A stretch of 64,000 bases of DNA from Schistocerca nitens (taxonomy: Eukaryota; Arthropoda; Insecta; Orthoptera; Acrididae), in assembly GCF_023898315.1 (NCBI RefSeq), contig NC_064615.1, positions 909,142,742-909,206,741 of the forward strand, in the 5' to 3' direction. Position 1 is the stretch's first letter. The number at the start of each line of letters is the position of its first letter. Made by a program: the position numbers and the translations under genes. The notes under the pieces are model-generated. The model was given only the letters and a program-made list of their open reading frames with translations. It ran no database searches and had not been told where the DNA came from. This document shows, one piece after another, positions 35,132-46,759 of this stretch.

Positions 35132-36697
35132 CAAGGGCGATGTACTTGAGGACAATATTATGGAAATGGAAGAGGATGTAGATGAAGACGAAATGGGAGA
35201 TAAGATACTGCGTGAAGAGTTTGACAGAGCACTGAAATATCTAAGTCGAAACAAGGCCCCGTGAGTAGACAACATTCCATTAGAACTACTGATGACCTTG
35301 GGGGAGTCAGTCCTGACAAAACTCTACCATCTGGTGAGCAAGATGTATGAGACAGGCGAAATACCCTCAGACTTGAAGAAGAATATAATAATTCCCATCT
35401 CAAAGAAAGCAGGTGCTGACAGATGTGAAAATTACCGAACTATCAGTTTAATAAGTCACAGCTGCAAAATACTAACGCGAATTCTTTACAGACGAATGAA
35501 AAACTGGTAGAAGCGGACCTCGGGGAAGATCAGTTTGGATTCCGTGGAAATGTTGAAATACGTGAGGCAATACTAACCTTAAGACTTATCTTAGAAGAAA
35601 TATTAAGAAAAGGCAAACCTACGTTTCTAGCATTTGTAGACTTAGAGAAAGCTTTTGACAACGATAACTGGAATACGCTTTTTCAAATTTTGAAGGTGGC
35701 AGGGGTAAAATACAGGGAGCGAAAGGCTATTTACAATTTGTACAGAAACCAGATGGCAGTTATAAGAGTCGAGGGGCATGAAAGGGAAGCAGTGGTTGGG
35801 AAAGGAGTGAGACAGGGTTGTAACCTCTCCCCGATTTTATTAAATCTGTATATTGAGCAAGCAGTAAAGGAAACAAAAGAAAAATTCGGAGTAGGTATAA
35901 AAATTCATGGAGAAGAAGTAAAAACTTTGAGGTTCGCCGATGACATTGTAATTCTGTCAGAGAGAGCAAAGGACTTGGAAGAGCAGTTGAACGGAATGGA
36001 CAATGTCTTGAAAGGAGGATATAAGATGAACATCAACAAAAGCAAAACGAGGATAATGGAATGTAGTCAAATTAAATCGGGTTATGCTGAGGGAATTAGA
36101 TTAGGAAATGAGACACTTAAAGTAGTAAAGGAGTTTTGCTATTTAGGGAGTAAAATAACTGATGATGGTCGAAGTAGAGAGGATATAAAATGTAGACTGG
36201 CAATGGCAAGGAAATCGTTTCTGAAGAAGCGAAATTTGTTAACGTCGAGTATAGATTTAAGTGTCAGGAAGTCGTTTCTGAAAGTATTTGTATGGAGTGT
36301 AGCCATGTATGGAAGTGAAACATGGACGATAACTAGTTTGGACAAGAAGAGAATAGAAACTTTCGAAATGTGGTGCTACAGAGGAATGCTGAAGATAAGG
36401 TGGGTAGATCACGTAACTAATGAGGAGGTATTGAATAGGATTGGGGAGAAGAGAAGTTTGTGGCACAACTTGACTAGAAGAAGGGATCGGTTGGTGGGAC
36501 ATGTTTTGAGGCATCAAGGGATCACAAATTTAGCATTGTAGGGCAGCGTGGAGGGTAAAAATCGTAGAGGGAGACCAAGAGATGAATACACTAAGCAGAT
36601 TCAGAAGGATGTAGGTTGCAGTAGGTACTGGGAGATGAAGAAGCTTGCACAGGATAGAGTAGCATGGAGAACTGCATCAAACCATTCTCAGGACTGA
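35132..36697 (+). pseudogene. RTE reverse transcriptase and C-terminal domain
   Basis: Downstream of the Tc1 insertion the LINE continues with FDRALKYLSRNKAP, where a TGA at 35262 replaces a glycine codon, then GEIPSDLKKNIIIPISKKAG and ENYRTISLIS. After a one-base shift near 35505 come EDQFGFRGNVEIREA and FVDLEKAF. From 35690 a 283-codon frame contains VRQGCNLSPILLNLYIEQAV and the active site LRFADDIVILSE, both catalytic D residues intact. The C-terminal part reads CYLGSKITDDGRSREDIKCR, VWSVAMYGSETWTI and EMWCYRGMLKIRWVDHVTNE, and a TAG at 36539 interrupts just before GSVEGKNRRGRPRDE. The enzyme is inactive as a whole because of these breaks. Confidence 0.85.
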
Positions 36698-36701
36698 AGA
36701 C

Positions 36702-36716
36702 CACAACAACAACAAC
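36702..36716 (+). repeat. (CAA)n tail of the RTE-type LINE
   Basis: Four or five CAA units directly before the target duplication mark the 3' end of the retrotransposed copy. Confidence 0.8.
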
Positions 36717-36727
36717 ATGAAAAAGAT

Positions 36728-37107
36728 AAAAAAGAAACCTACTAGTAACACATTTTTTGTGACTGTCCATATGTTGTCCATTATCTTTTGTATTGCTAAA
36801 TGGTCTCTGTAATGAAATATTATATAACTATGGATAATCATTAAAGAATTTAGTTAGTATACCAGCATTATGAGCCCGATAGAGCCAACAGTATTCATAT
36901 ACACCCATATTATAAAAACTGTGATTACAAATGTCTGATAGTTTCGCTGAAAATTTTTCGTTTATGCCCATAGCAACTTTAGCTGTATTAACATGTCATT
37001 ATGTAAGAACCACAATAGAGTAATAGTAGGCTATTAGATAGTCTTAAATAAATGTCAGATGATTTGTGGTTCGTAACCACTCTTATTAGTCTGACAAATT
37101 GTGCAAG
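36728..37107. other. unassigned DNA
   Basis: Nothing recognised between the LINE and the tRNA-like fold-back. Confidence 0.3.
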
Positions 37108-37119
37108 AACAAATGAAAT

Positions 37120-37295
37120 GAAACTTTCTGGCAGATTAAAACTGTGTGCCGGACCGAGACTCGAACTCCGGACATAGAGCACTTGCCCGTGACAGGCAAA
37201 GGTCCCGAGCTCGAGTCTCGGTCCGGCACAAAGTTTTAATCTGCCAGGAAGTTTCATATCAGCGCTCCCTCCGCTGCAGAGTGAAAATCGCATTC
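37120..37295. mobile_element. tRNA-like fold-back element with 12-bp target duplication
   Basis: Arms 37120-37173 and 37202-37255 are near-perfect reverse complements (54 bp each) around a 28-nt spacer. The right arm plus spacer carry the 3' half of a tRNA-like sequence: cacttgcccgtgacaggc, then ggtcccgagctcgagtctcg with a B box, then gtccggcac. A non-tRNA tail (ttaatctgccaggaagtttc) follows to 37295. The sequence aacaaatgaaat flanks it at 37108-37119 and 37296-37307. The same tRNA-like family forms the larger fold-back at 59729-60078. Confidence 0.85.
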
Positions 37296-37588
37296 AACAA
37301 ATGAAATATTTCCATGTCACAGAACTTGACAAATTAAGATTATATATAGATCAGATCTGGGCCCGTGAGCTGCCCGCGGGCAGTGAGGGCATGTCGTATC
37401 GCCGTACGGGGATGAAGCGCTCCCAGTTCGCTTTCTCTGACTCGCGAAGAGGACCGAAGACCGCCGATAATACATGATTATAGTCGCGTTGAGTACTTTT
37501 CATCGTCGTATTACAGTGCGACAATGGAATGAATACTTATCACATAATATAACATGTGCACAGTATTTGCAGAAAGTGTACTCTCAAA

Positions 37589-37778
37589 AAATGGCTCTGA
37601 GCACTATGGGACTTAACATCTGAGGTCATCAGTCCCCTAGAACTCAGAACTACTTAAACCTAACTAACCTAAGGACATCACACACATCCTTGCCAGAGGC
37701 AGGATTCGAACTTGCAACCGTAGCGGTCGCGCGGTTCCAGACTGTAGCGCCTAGAACCGCTCGGCCACTTCGGCCGGA
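37589..37778 (-). mobile_element. tRNA-derived SINE with target duplication
   Basis: Minus-strand copy of the common SINE: head ccggccgaagtggccgagcgg, B box gttcgaatcctgcc, tail cttaggttagttagg. Flanked by gtactctcaaa (37578-37588) and gtagtctcaaa (37779-37789), one mismatch in 11. Confidence 0.88.
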
Positions 37779-38029
37779 GTAGTCTCAAAGTGCCCTTCAG
37801 TGAAAAAGTAACAACAGATTATAACAATTACGTCGTGAAGTAAAACAAATGAATTTACGCTGGCATGGCTGCTTTAATGCGTCATATCGTCGCGTAAGAC
37901 GTTGGACGTCAATTATTAGGTTGTAAAACAGCTGTGTTGTTTTCATATATCAGAGAGTAAAGTATTATCTTTGATTTAGAAGGTTACAATGACGTGGCCC
38001 AATACCCAAAATTATTTTATTCAAAACGA

Positions 38030-38990
38030 CACCGGCCGTGGAAGCCTACGTACTTCGATTTTGTTAATTTCAACAACTCTGTTCTAGAGGGAAGTTCTTG
38101 TATAACAGTTCAATATTTTCTGCATTGCGGAACCTGTCCTTGAGCACACGATTGCTCTGAAAGTCGATCAGCTCCAACCGAATTTCAGTAAGCTCACTTT
38201 CATCATTCACTGCAGCAGAAGATGCAAAAACACTAAAATCAAATTTAAATCTGTTTAAGTCACAAAATCTGTTATCAAAATTTGTAACAGTGCCATTGGC
38301 ACTGTAAGAAACTCATCAAAATTCTCGGTCATTGCCTGCTTTTCAAGAACTTCTTTTTTTACAACTTTTGGGAAAGCACAAATGACATTCCTGAAAGTTG
38401 CATTATCCGCATCAGCAATTTCTTTTAAAACTCAAACCTAGTTTCAAAAGTATCGGTAATTAGTTTACGTCTATCCTGCAAAGTTCTTCTCATGACGGTC
38501 TGGTGTTTCGTAAGTTCGGCTAGAAATGCAAGAGGTAATATCCACTTGAACTCATCAGACTATTTCATAGGCGTCCTTCTCATGTCCATAAATGACGCTG
38601 TGTCTTTGACTTTATACTAATTGTAAAAACGATCTACAACAACTTTTTGATGCGAACAGCGTGCTTTACAAACGTACAGCTCATCGCCATATCACACTTC
38701 AGTTTTTCAGGAAGGATTTTAACTGCCCAGGTTGCAAACAGTGAGATCTCAGTTTTATTTTTACAACAACATAAATGACGCCACTTATTTTAGCACATTC
38801 TTCTGGCAGCTAAACGCGTAAACGCGATGTAGGACGCACCTTATCACTAGTATTTGCTGATGGATACCATCGTCTGTCAGCTTGTTCCTTATCAAAGCAA
38901 CAACACAAGTCGTTTGACCAGTCACTGCGGGAGCTTAATCTGTTTCAAGCAACGTAAGTTTTTCCCAAGAAAGCTCCTATTTGTCAACAA
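38030..38990 (-). pseudogene. hAT transposase relic (GTF2IRD2/ZBED-like type)
   Basis: Minus-strand fragments include SWEKLTLLETD, VTGQTTCVVALI then NKLTDDG, FMDMRRTPMKYSDEFKWILP-like and LAFLAELTKHQTVMRRTLQD then LITDTFETRFEF. Near the 3' end come FCDLNRFKFDFSVFASSA then NDESELTEIRLELIDFQSN and VLKDRFRNAENIELL. This order matches the C-terminal half of hAT transposases related to the domesticated GTF2IRD2 and ZBED-type proteins, which dimerise through their C-termini. Stops occur about every 30 codons. The catalytic triad could not be placed with confidence. Confidence 0.55.
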
Positions 38991-39578
38991 TGTTTCCTAA
39001 GGAAGGAAATGTCTTTGGCTGTAGTTGTATCTGGTATTGGTACTAAATCAAGGCCAACCTTCATCAAGGTAGCTAACGTCAACACCTCTTTCGGATACAA
39101 AAAAGCTGGGCAATTACCTCTTATCCAAAGGCAGAGAGGGATAAACTTAAAAATCTCACTTGGGTTTGGTCATTTCTTCGATGCTCTGGAAACAGTTATC
39201 CGTGAAAGACGGACTGATCCGAAAAACGGAAACAAATTCTCTATCGCTGAAGGGATGTGCTGTTATGGCTCTCTCTCAGTGCATCATCATTTTGATTGAC
39301 GTGGCTCTCTTTCTTTTAATAAGTTACAAGGATGTGGCAAAATCGAGGGTAAAACCACATAAAGTTTTATAAATAATAACATTTTCAAAAAATGCCATTT
39401 ATCTACATGAACTTCCTTCTTTCTCTCTCTTGTATTATAGCTAGGGAAGTGTGGCCTTCCTTCCCGCAGTATCCATACACACGTACATACATTAATCCTT
39501 GTTCCATATACCATGAATACGACATTTCGTAATGATGTGGAATGTGTCACTTCAACATAAGTTTTCTTTAGACAAAAT

Positions 39579-40680
39579 AATTAATTAATTAATTTTTTAC
39601 AGTTACTACTTCATATCTAAGAATTCATCTATCGAGTACAAAGAGTTGTCATTCAGAAATTGTTTTAATTTGCTTTTAAATGTTGGTTGGCTATCTGTCA
39701 GACTTTTAATACTATTTGTCAAATGACCAAAGATTTTTGTGGCAGCATAATTCACCCCCTTCTGTGCGAAAGTGAGATTTAATCCCGAAAAGTGAATATC
39801 ATCATTTCTTCTAGTGTTGCAGCTATGCACTTCGCTGTTATTTCTGTGAATATCCCGAGTTCCTTAAATAAATGTCTGAATGGTTATCTTGGGGGGCTCT
39901 AGTTATTATTCTGATTACACGCTTTTTTGCAATGAATACTTTCTCTCTTAATTACGAATTGCCAAAAATATAATCCCATATGAAAGCAGTGAATGAAAAC
40001 AAGCATAGTAGGCTAATTTACTGATATGTTTGCAGTAACGCTAATAGCATAAGTGGCGGAACCTAATGGTTTCGGGCGGCCGGGGTAGCCGTGCGGTTCT
40101 AGGCGCTCCAGTCTGGAACCGCGTGACCGCTACAGTTGCAGGTTCGAATCCTGCCTCGGGCATGGATGTGTGTGACGTCCTTAGGTTAGTTAGGTTTAAG
40201 TAATTCTGAGTTCTAGGGGACTGATGACCTTAGAAGTTAAGTCCCATAGTGCTCAGAGCCATTTTGAACCTAATGGTTTCAGCAGATCATCGATGTGTTT
40301 CCTCCAATTTAATTTCTCATCAATGCACACACCCAGAAATTTTGAGTATTCTGCCTTAGCAACAGACTTCCGTTCATAGTCTATATTTATCAATGGTGTT
40401 ATGCCAGTTACTGTACAGAATTGTATAAACTGTGTTTTCTCAAACTTTAGTGAGAGTCCATTTGCAGAGAACCACATAATAATTTTCTGAAAGACATTAT
40501 TTGCAATTCCCTCAGCTGATTCATGCTTCTTGCGTGTGATTACTATACTTGTATCATCAGCAAAAAGAACTAACTTTGCATCTTCATGAATATAGAGTGG
40601 GAAGTCGTTAATATATATTGAGAACAATAAGGGACCCAAGATTGAACCCTGTGGGACACCATTCTTGAAACCTCCCCTGG
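39579..40680 (-). mobile_element. CR1/Jockey-type LINE, 5'-truncated, split by a SINE
   Basis: The minus strand starts inside the reverse transcriptase: KNGVPQGSILGPLLFSIYIN then the active site LVLFADDTSIVIT and NGLSLKFEKTQFI, then FLGVCIDEKLNWRKHID. After the SINE the protein continues near 39830 as HSCNTRRNDDIHFSGLNLTF then QKGVNYAATKIFGHL, FKSKLKQFLNDNSLYS and IDEFLDMK with its natural stop. The 3' end is followed by an (AATT)n run at about 39579-39597. Truncation at the 5' side is usual for such insertions. The LINE sits within the hAT element. Confidence 0.8.
40074..40265 (+). mobile_element. tRNA-derived SINE with 15-bp target duplication
   Basis: Head ggcggccggggtagccgtgc, B box ggttcgaatcctgcc, tail gtccttaggttagttagg, end agtgctcagagccatttt. 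The perfect 15-bp duplication gaacctaatggtttc (40059-40073 and 40266-40280) shows a recent insertion into the CR1-type LINE. Confidence 0.95.
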
Positions 40681-40989
40681 TTTTTGTAGACTATCTGTAC
40701 TGTTAATTTCAACCTTTCACAAGGATCAGTATGTATTTTAATAAAAAACTAATCTTCTCCCCGCTGTAGGTTGTAGCGTAAAGATTCGCCCGATTTTCGT
40801 TCTGAGAAACTTAACGCCTCCTCAGCTACTTCCATCTTACCAGTTTTTTTCTATCACGAAGCCAAAGTGACGTGGACAGCAGAGACGACAATCTTGCTAC
40901 CTGCATCGGTAACAAACGAGCGATGTTAGCAGGGAGGTGGAGGGGGAACTGCAGGCTGACAGCACATTTGTCAACCCCTGATGTAGACC

Positions 40990-43360
40990 GTAATCTTAGC
41001 TACAAACTATTAAGAAATAATTAATGTGACATAGACTGCTGATAAGCATTGACACTCTGGAGGCATTAGTGTAAAATGTGATGATTTGTAAATGCTCTGT
41101 ATACATTTGATATGGTAGCACATAGATTTTCCTTTCAGTAATACACCATGTAGCTATAAGCAAGTACTATGTTAACCAGACAGGGTATGAAAATTGTCAA
41201 ATTTAATGCTGATAATTACTAATAATGATTATTAAACAATGTATTATACAATGATACATAGTATGTACAATTTTTAAAAGGCAAGGAACTATAATTGTCA
41301 GATCTAATGATGGTAATCACTTATCATCGTTATTAAACTATGTATCATGGTAGTCCACATTGAATATCTTGACGATCTTGTCCTTAAGAGTAATAACTAA
41401 ATTACTTCCAGAACAGATTAGACTGAAGTGTCTGTGTTCCCATCAGTATTATATCGTAATCATAAAGTGCAAATGGTTTGCAATTGAATTATTTATGTTG
41501 CAACATAATAGATGCAAACAGTTTTGTCATTATGTATGCTGTTAACGTATATGTGGTATTCACATTCAATGTAAGCAATAATAGTGAGTATCTCTTTGCA
41601 ATGCCTCAGTGAACAATCTTTGACCTACTCTGGCCAGTGCGTGAGTGTACTGTATACAAACGTCTAAGAGGTTAAATGGACACTTATTGAAAGGAGTCCA
41701 CTGGGGTACACTTATATGTGGCACCTGAATATTGTAATGATACTAATATAAACTAAAATAAAAACTATTATATTGTAAACTATGTATGTCTCTGATGAGC
41801 GGATCGCTGACTTTGCACGACCGCAGAGCCTAACATACTGCGTCTGGTCTGAGATTGTAGTGTTTGAGTAAGAGAGCGCTTGGTGCACAGAAGTGAATGT
41901 ATATCAGTCTCTGAGCGAAAGAGGATTCAGTACCTAAAGGGCTGAATGTGTTTTGCAGTCACTGTTGATGTTGGGAGTTGCATTGCCAAATCACTTCGTG
42001 TAAAGATTTGCTAACGATAACACAGAGTAAGCACACCACTTGCGGTTTCAAGACGCTACACGATAACACCACTTTTGTGTGCATTGCCAGTTCAGGCATT
42101 CATTTAAGTATTTCAGTAACATAATTACAAATAACGTTACAGTATGTTAAGTAATATTAGATATACTATTAGTGATGGAACAACGAAGGTCTGATAACTG
42201 TTACTGTAATTAATCAAATGCGTAACTGAGATGGTGTTTCGTAAGTATATTGTCACAGTGATGTAAGGTATGATGAATTTGATGTTGCTTCACGTAAAAG
42301 TGCATACTTTAAACTTACACACATCGTAGTATGTGTTTATGTTCTCCTTGGTACAGTCGACCCGATGATGGTCTGATCCAAGACCAGAACGATTGTCTCA
42401 CAAAATATACTGATACAGCTGTGTATTAAAAAATGCGTTTCTTAACATTCGTCAAAGTTGTACACTACCACCTCCATAACATATTCCCAACTATGTTTAT
42501 GCAATGTCCTATAATCGTCAAATGTACATTTGACTATGCGAAACAGTCCATCTATCGACTGTCGTAGCACATGTCTTCATAATGACTTCCGTAATAATAG
42601 AAGGCATTATGCTGTTTAGAGATGCATCAGTCTGTGTCTTGAGTCTATGTGTAGTAGAGGGATATCGCATTACATTTGAAACGCAGCCTACTCCAGGCTG
42701 TGCACCCAGCTCTATTAATCTTTGGTCTTTTCTTCGAAAAATTCCGCAGAAATAGCATTCAAATATATCATATCTTAAGCAGACATTTCAGTACTCTTTG
42801 CTCTGATATATTTTATTATTGCTGGTATCCGTGGGAAAGCTGATAAGTGTGCGATTTCTTACATCTGTGTTTCGTTAAATGTGTTGTTCCTGACTGGAAA
42901 CACAATAATGTTGAGCAGTTTATGTACCATACGTACACACTAGAATTGCTATTTTCGCCTACGGCCAACATAAAAGTGTTCCAGAAGTCGCTTTTTAGAC
43001 TCTTCCGTTCCTTCAGTGTGTAGACATCGGCTTCAATCCTACTTCTTACTGCACTCGCTTCCTCGCGCTGTGTGGTTGCAGACAGACACAAAGTGACTGA
43101 GAGGTCTGTGCTGGCTCCAGTCGCACAAGGATGCAGATACATTTAACGTCTTTGAACTCAGACATTACCTATTATTTGGTCACGATTTCTATTCTCGGCC
43201 AGTAATTGCTGTAGGCAGCCTACCCGGTTAGACTGTACTCGCTTACTGGGTGATGAAAGAATCTAATTTTAGCCTTAGACGCTGCCACCCACACTTCTGT
43301 ATCAAATAAATAACTCTTTGATGTCTCCGCATGTGTCCTATCAAAGGACTCCTTCTTTTA
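40990..43360. other. unassigned DNA
   Basis: No gene or complete element recognised in about 2.4 kb. It includes a hammerhead-like motif at 42363. A 108-codon minus-strand frame at 42816-43142 has no motif. Confidence 0.35.
42363..42403 (+). other. hammerhead-like RNA motif, decayed
   Basis: CGATGATGGTCT, a short loop, AGACC, then AGAACGATTGTC. The stem GGTCT/AGACC is perfect. The flanking CTGATGA and GAAAC boxes are each changed by one or two bases compared with the motif at 11413-11447. Confidence 0.2.
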
Positions 43361-43364
43361 GTCA

Positions 43365-43685
43365 GTTGACACCATAAATTTCTTTCCTCCCTAATTCGAT
43401 CAGTTCCTGCTCGTTAATTATCCCATCTATCAATCTAATCTTCACCATTCTTTTACAAACGATATTTCAAAAACTTCTTTTCGTCTTAAAACTGTTTATC
43501 ATCCGTGTTTCCCTACCAGACAATGCTATACTCCAGACAAATATCTTCAGAGAAGAATTTCTAACAATTCAGTTTATATTTGATGTTAACAAACGTCTTT
43601 TTTCTAGAAACGCTTTTCATGCTTTTGCTACCCTGCATTTCATATTCGCCATTTCTGCATCGTACATAACGAGCGTTATATTTTG
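43365..43685 (-). pseudogene. RTE-type LINE fragment (post-RT domain)
   Basis: The minus strand reads MANMKCRVAKA, KAFLEKRRLLTSNIN, VRNSSLKIFVWSIALSGRET and KRMVKIRLIDGIINEQELIE. This aligns step by step with IKCRLAMARKSFLKKRNLLT and the following VWSVAMYGSETW region of the LINE at 32004-36716. Stops are present. Only this C-terminal slice of the element is left, flanked by unrelated DNA. Confidence 0.75.
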
Positions 43686-43699
43686 AAGTAAATGTGGCA

Positions 43700-46510
43700 T
43701 AGTAGCACGGTATAATGTTCAGTATGAGAGAGAAAGTCTGGAAAGCTCAATGAAGGTAGAAAATCGTTCAGTAATTTCCGGAAATACCCACGTTTTCGTG
43801 GCAGGAAAGTAATAAAATCGTCTCAGTTAATCATGAGTAGACGTCACAAATTATTGTTTGCCTGCGCATGATTTAAGGTTCTTACATTTCCAATTAATCA
43901 GTTACACTGCAACAATAACGGAAATGAGAAAACAGAATTCCAGTGAAACGTAAAAGTTTCGGAGCAGAAAATAGGTTTAGCAAATAGTTTAGACGGATAG
44001 TTAAACAAGAGGCAATAGAGAACACAAATTATTATGATTAACAGATATATGACATAACTGTGTGCCAGTGTCAATGCTCGAAAATGCCTTTTATGAATTT
44101 AATCAATAATACGGAATTGCACAAGCCTAAAATTTTTGTTTCGAAGACGGTGCGGTGAGGATAGATTTGTAGCTGGATGATGATATAAGCCACAGCGTGA
44201 GAAACATCTCTCCAATTGTCACTCATCTTCAGTATGCCACCAAGAGATCAGTTACTATCCGGCTGATTGTTTTGTAACAACCCCAAATGTGGTAGTCGCT
44301 CCCATCTTTCTGCCTCCGTTTCATAAATACATTCTTCCGGATTTTCTAGAAATGGGGTCTGGCTTTTCCATTTTTAATTTGACTTCTACCAGTCCGTCAA
44401 TCCAAGTCGGCAATTAAAATATTGTCACACATTTATCATTCATAATGATAGTTTGATGTATACTGAATTCCTTAACTCACAGTTTACATCGTTTGGTAAA
44501 CGTATTCCACTGCACCCAACCTTATATTGTTTTAATGTCTTTTTGTCTTCTCTGAATCTGTTCCAATACAACTGCACGGATCGTAAATCATGCACATGCA
44601 AACAAAATTTGTTTTCCTTCCCACCACGAAGCGAGAACAGATGAAACTCTGTTTTACTGCTGTCCCAGACGATAAATTTCTAACTCCACTGAAGCAGTCA
44701 AGGCGGTTATCGTTAAATTATCTCTGCTACTGATGAATGATTTAGAGGATTAATATGCATGCTGAGGTACGTAATACAGTATTCATAGAACTGTCGATTT
44801 TATATGCTGAAGAGGAAATACGGCAACCTCAAACAATAAATAGAATAGTTCAGAAAAGCCAAAGTTTTCGTAGGATGCAGGTTGTAAGTACTAACAAGAA
44901 GTCAGCACGTGGTGACTTATCTGTCATTAGAAATTTCAGTTTTGTTTATTTTTTACTTTATTTTATTTTTTTTACAGACTTCACGGTGCGGCTGAAGTCA
45001 TAAGCACACAAATCATGACTTGAAATTTTACAGTGCGCCGTATCTTACGGTAATAGCCCAACGGTTCTTGATGTTTGTTGACAGATGGGAGCATAAATGG
45101 CATTAGCACGTGGGTAAAACTAATGAAAAATGACTGTGATCCTGGGAGCTAGTTAACAAGGCAATAAACATAGTAGAAAAGCAAATTGAACAATTACATC
45201 AAGCCTCATTTTTAGGAGATTATTGAATAAGAGTTTATAGGATAACCGGTGTCCACTGTCGAGAATTAAATCGTCTTCACGTTGTTACGGTGAGTAAAGA
45301 GTAGAACGCGTTGTACAGTCTGTGCGGTATATGCTATAACCTCAACTACTTCAGATTTGAAACACACATGAAAGTGTAGTTAAAAAACCAGCATGGGCTA
45401 GAAAGTGGTGCTACGTCACTGGTTCGTTACAGTGAGAACAAAGTGGTGCGGGATCGCCGCTTAGCAGGCAGCGGTGACTGAAAAGACACTGCCCAATAAG
45501 TCGTCTAGTTACCTCCTCGCGCCGAGATGGACGCCATGAGGTTGCCCAAGCCGCAGGGCGGGATTTAATCTCTCTGAGCTTGTTTCAGCCAAGAAACGGC
45601 CAGTGTTCGTGACAGAGTGGAGAGAATGTTCATATGAATAACAACGCTGAGATCGTCCGAGGCGACAGACTTGCTAAAGTGTCTCAGCAGTGCAGTTGTA
45701 GCCATGGTGGTATAACAAGAGGAGGTGGCGCTACAGGCTAACGCTGGACGTTGCTCTATAAGGGCGACGGAGCCATTTTGGATGCCCCAGAACAATTACA
45801 GTCAACTGTTTACAACTTCTTCTTGTTCTTACTCTTAATTTCTCTCATGTGCACGCAAGATTTGTTTTAAGTAATGAATGTTACAATGGTTTCGTGAACA
45901 ACATAGTGGCGGGAAGATATTTTCAGAAGTTTTACTGGTCTTAAGAGGGTATTTGATCTATTAATATGACGCATTTAGCCTCCTTAATATAACTTTGTTT
46001 TTGTTATACGTTTCGAATAAACGAGAAGATGAATGTGTAATTTGACAAGACTGCTTCCGTAATCCAGCATTTTCCTTAATACGAACTGACGAAACAGTTA
46101 TTCGGTCTGTGTCCTCTTCCCAAAACTATTGAGTACATATAGTCCTATTCTCATGTTTGGTCGGCTTCCAATCTTCTCTTTTCACAGTATTCATCCAGAG
46201 AGCGTTTACCGCTGGAATGACAGGAAATAAAGGTCGAATGACAGAAATTGAACCACTAAACCAAAAGTAATCAGCGCAGCCAAAATTCATGTATATAAAA
46301 GAAAATGTACCTCGAACGATTCCATTTATGAATGAAATGTAATTCATTTACACTTTAGACTCTAATCAGAACGATTATTCGTACTTAAAAATCGCAAGTT
46401 GGCATTTTTTGATCAAAACACTTTGACCAAGTGCTAATGTTAGGGGCAACTGGCAGGGGGGGACGTCGGTTTGAGTTTCTGATGTCATGTCAATTGCCCT
46501 TATTATACCT
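43700..46510. other. unassigned DNA
   Basis: About 2.8 kb without a recognised gene or element; open frames are short and without motif. Confidence 0.35.
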
Positions 46511-46522
46511 TCATGGTTACAA

Positions 46523-46586
46523 TCTTAGCAACAGCATCTGCAGTCTCATTCGTCGACACTCCGACATGTCCAGGATTCCAGACAAA
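46523..46586 (-). pseudogene. RNase H fragment of a LINE
   Basis: The minus strand reads FVWNPGHVGVSTNETADAVA, matching the C-terminal RNase H signature W-x-P-G-H-x-G-x-x-x-N-E-x-A-D seen in I/R1-type LINEs. Flanking sequence up to about 46750 may be further remains but is unreadable. The piece is too short to place in a specific element. Confidence 0.55.
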
Positions 46587-46759
46587 CGTCGTATTACTCG
46601 GAGCATCAGCGACTGAGGGAAAGCATTCCTCACTGATAGTCTTTTCTTACCTTAAAAATAATTCTTGAAAAATGGCACGCCACTCTATAGCTTTAACAAC
46701 ACACTCAGTCAGTTTAATATTCATATTTTAGGCCATGATCTCGGTATTCCCCAGCACTA

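Larger units (their letters stand above)
32004..36716 (+). mobile_element. 5'-complete RTE-type LINE, interrupted by Tc1 copy 2
   Basis: The 11-bp sequence atgaaaaagat occurs just before the element (31993-32003) and just after it (36717-36727), a target duplication that fixes both ends. The element starts cccccatgaaccatggacc and ends in a (CAA)n tail, as RTE-type LINEs often do. Removing the 1422-bp Tc1 insertion and its TA duplication leaves about 3.29 kb, a normal RTE length. It encodes an apurinic-type endonuclease followed by a reverse transcriptase. Frameshifts near 33365, 33497 and 35505, and stops at 35262 and 36539, make it inactive. Confidence 0.9.
37352..40980 (-). mobile_element. 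hAT-type transposon with nested insertions
   Basis: The left end starts cagatctgggcccgtgagctg and the right end in reverse starts caggggttgacaaatgtgctg. The two align without gaps over about 32 bp with moderate identity. Flanking 8-bp sequences atatagat (37344-37351) and atgtagac (40981-40988) agree at six positions, fitting the 8-bp duplication of hAT elements. A minus-strand transposase relic lies inside, together with a SINE and a CR1-type LINE fragment. The boundaries are inferred from decayed ends and should be taken as probable. Confidence 0.5.

Noticed and set aside
34664..35149. Antisense open frame of 161 codons across Tc1 copy 2
   Set aside because: Shadow of the transposase frame; base composition effect.
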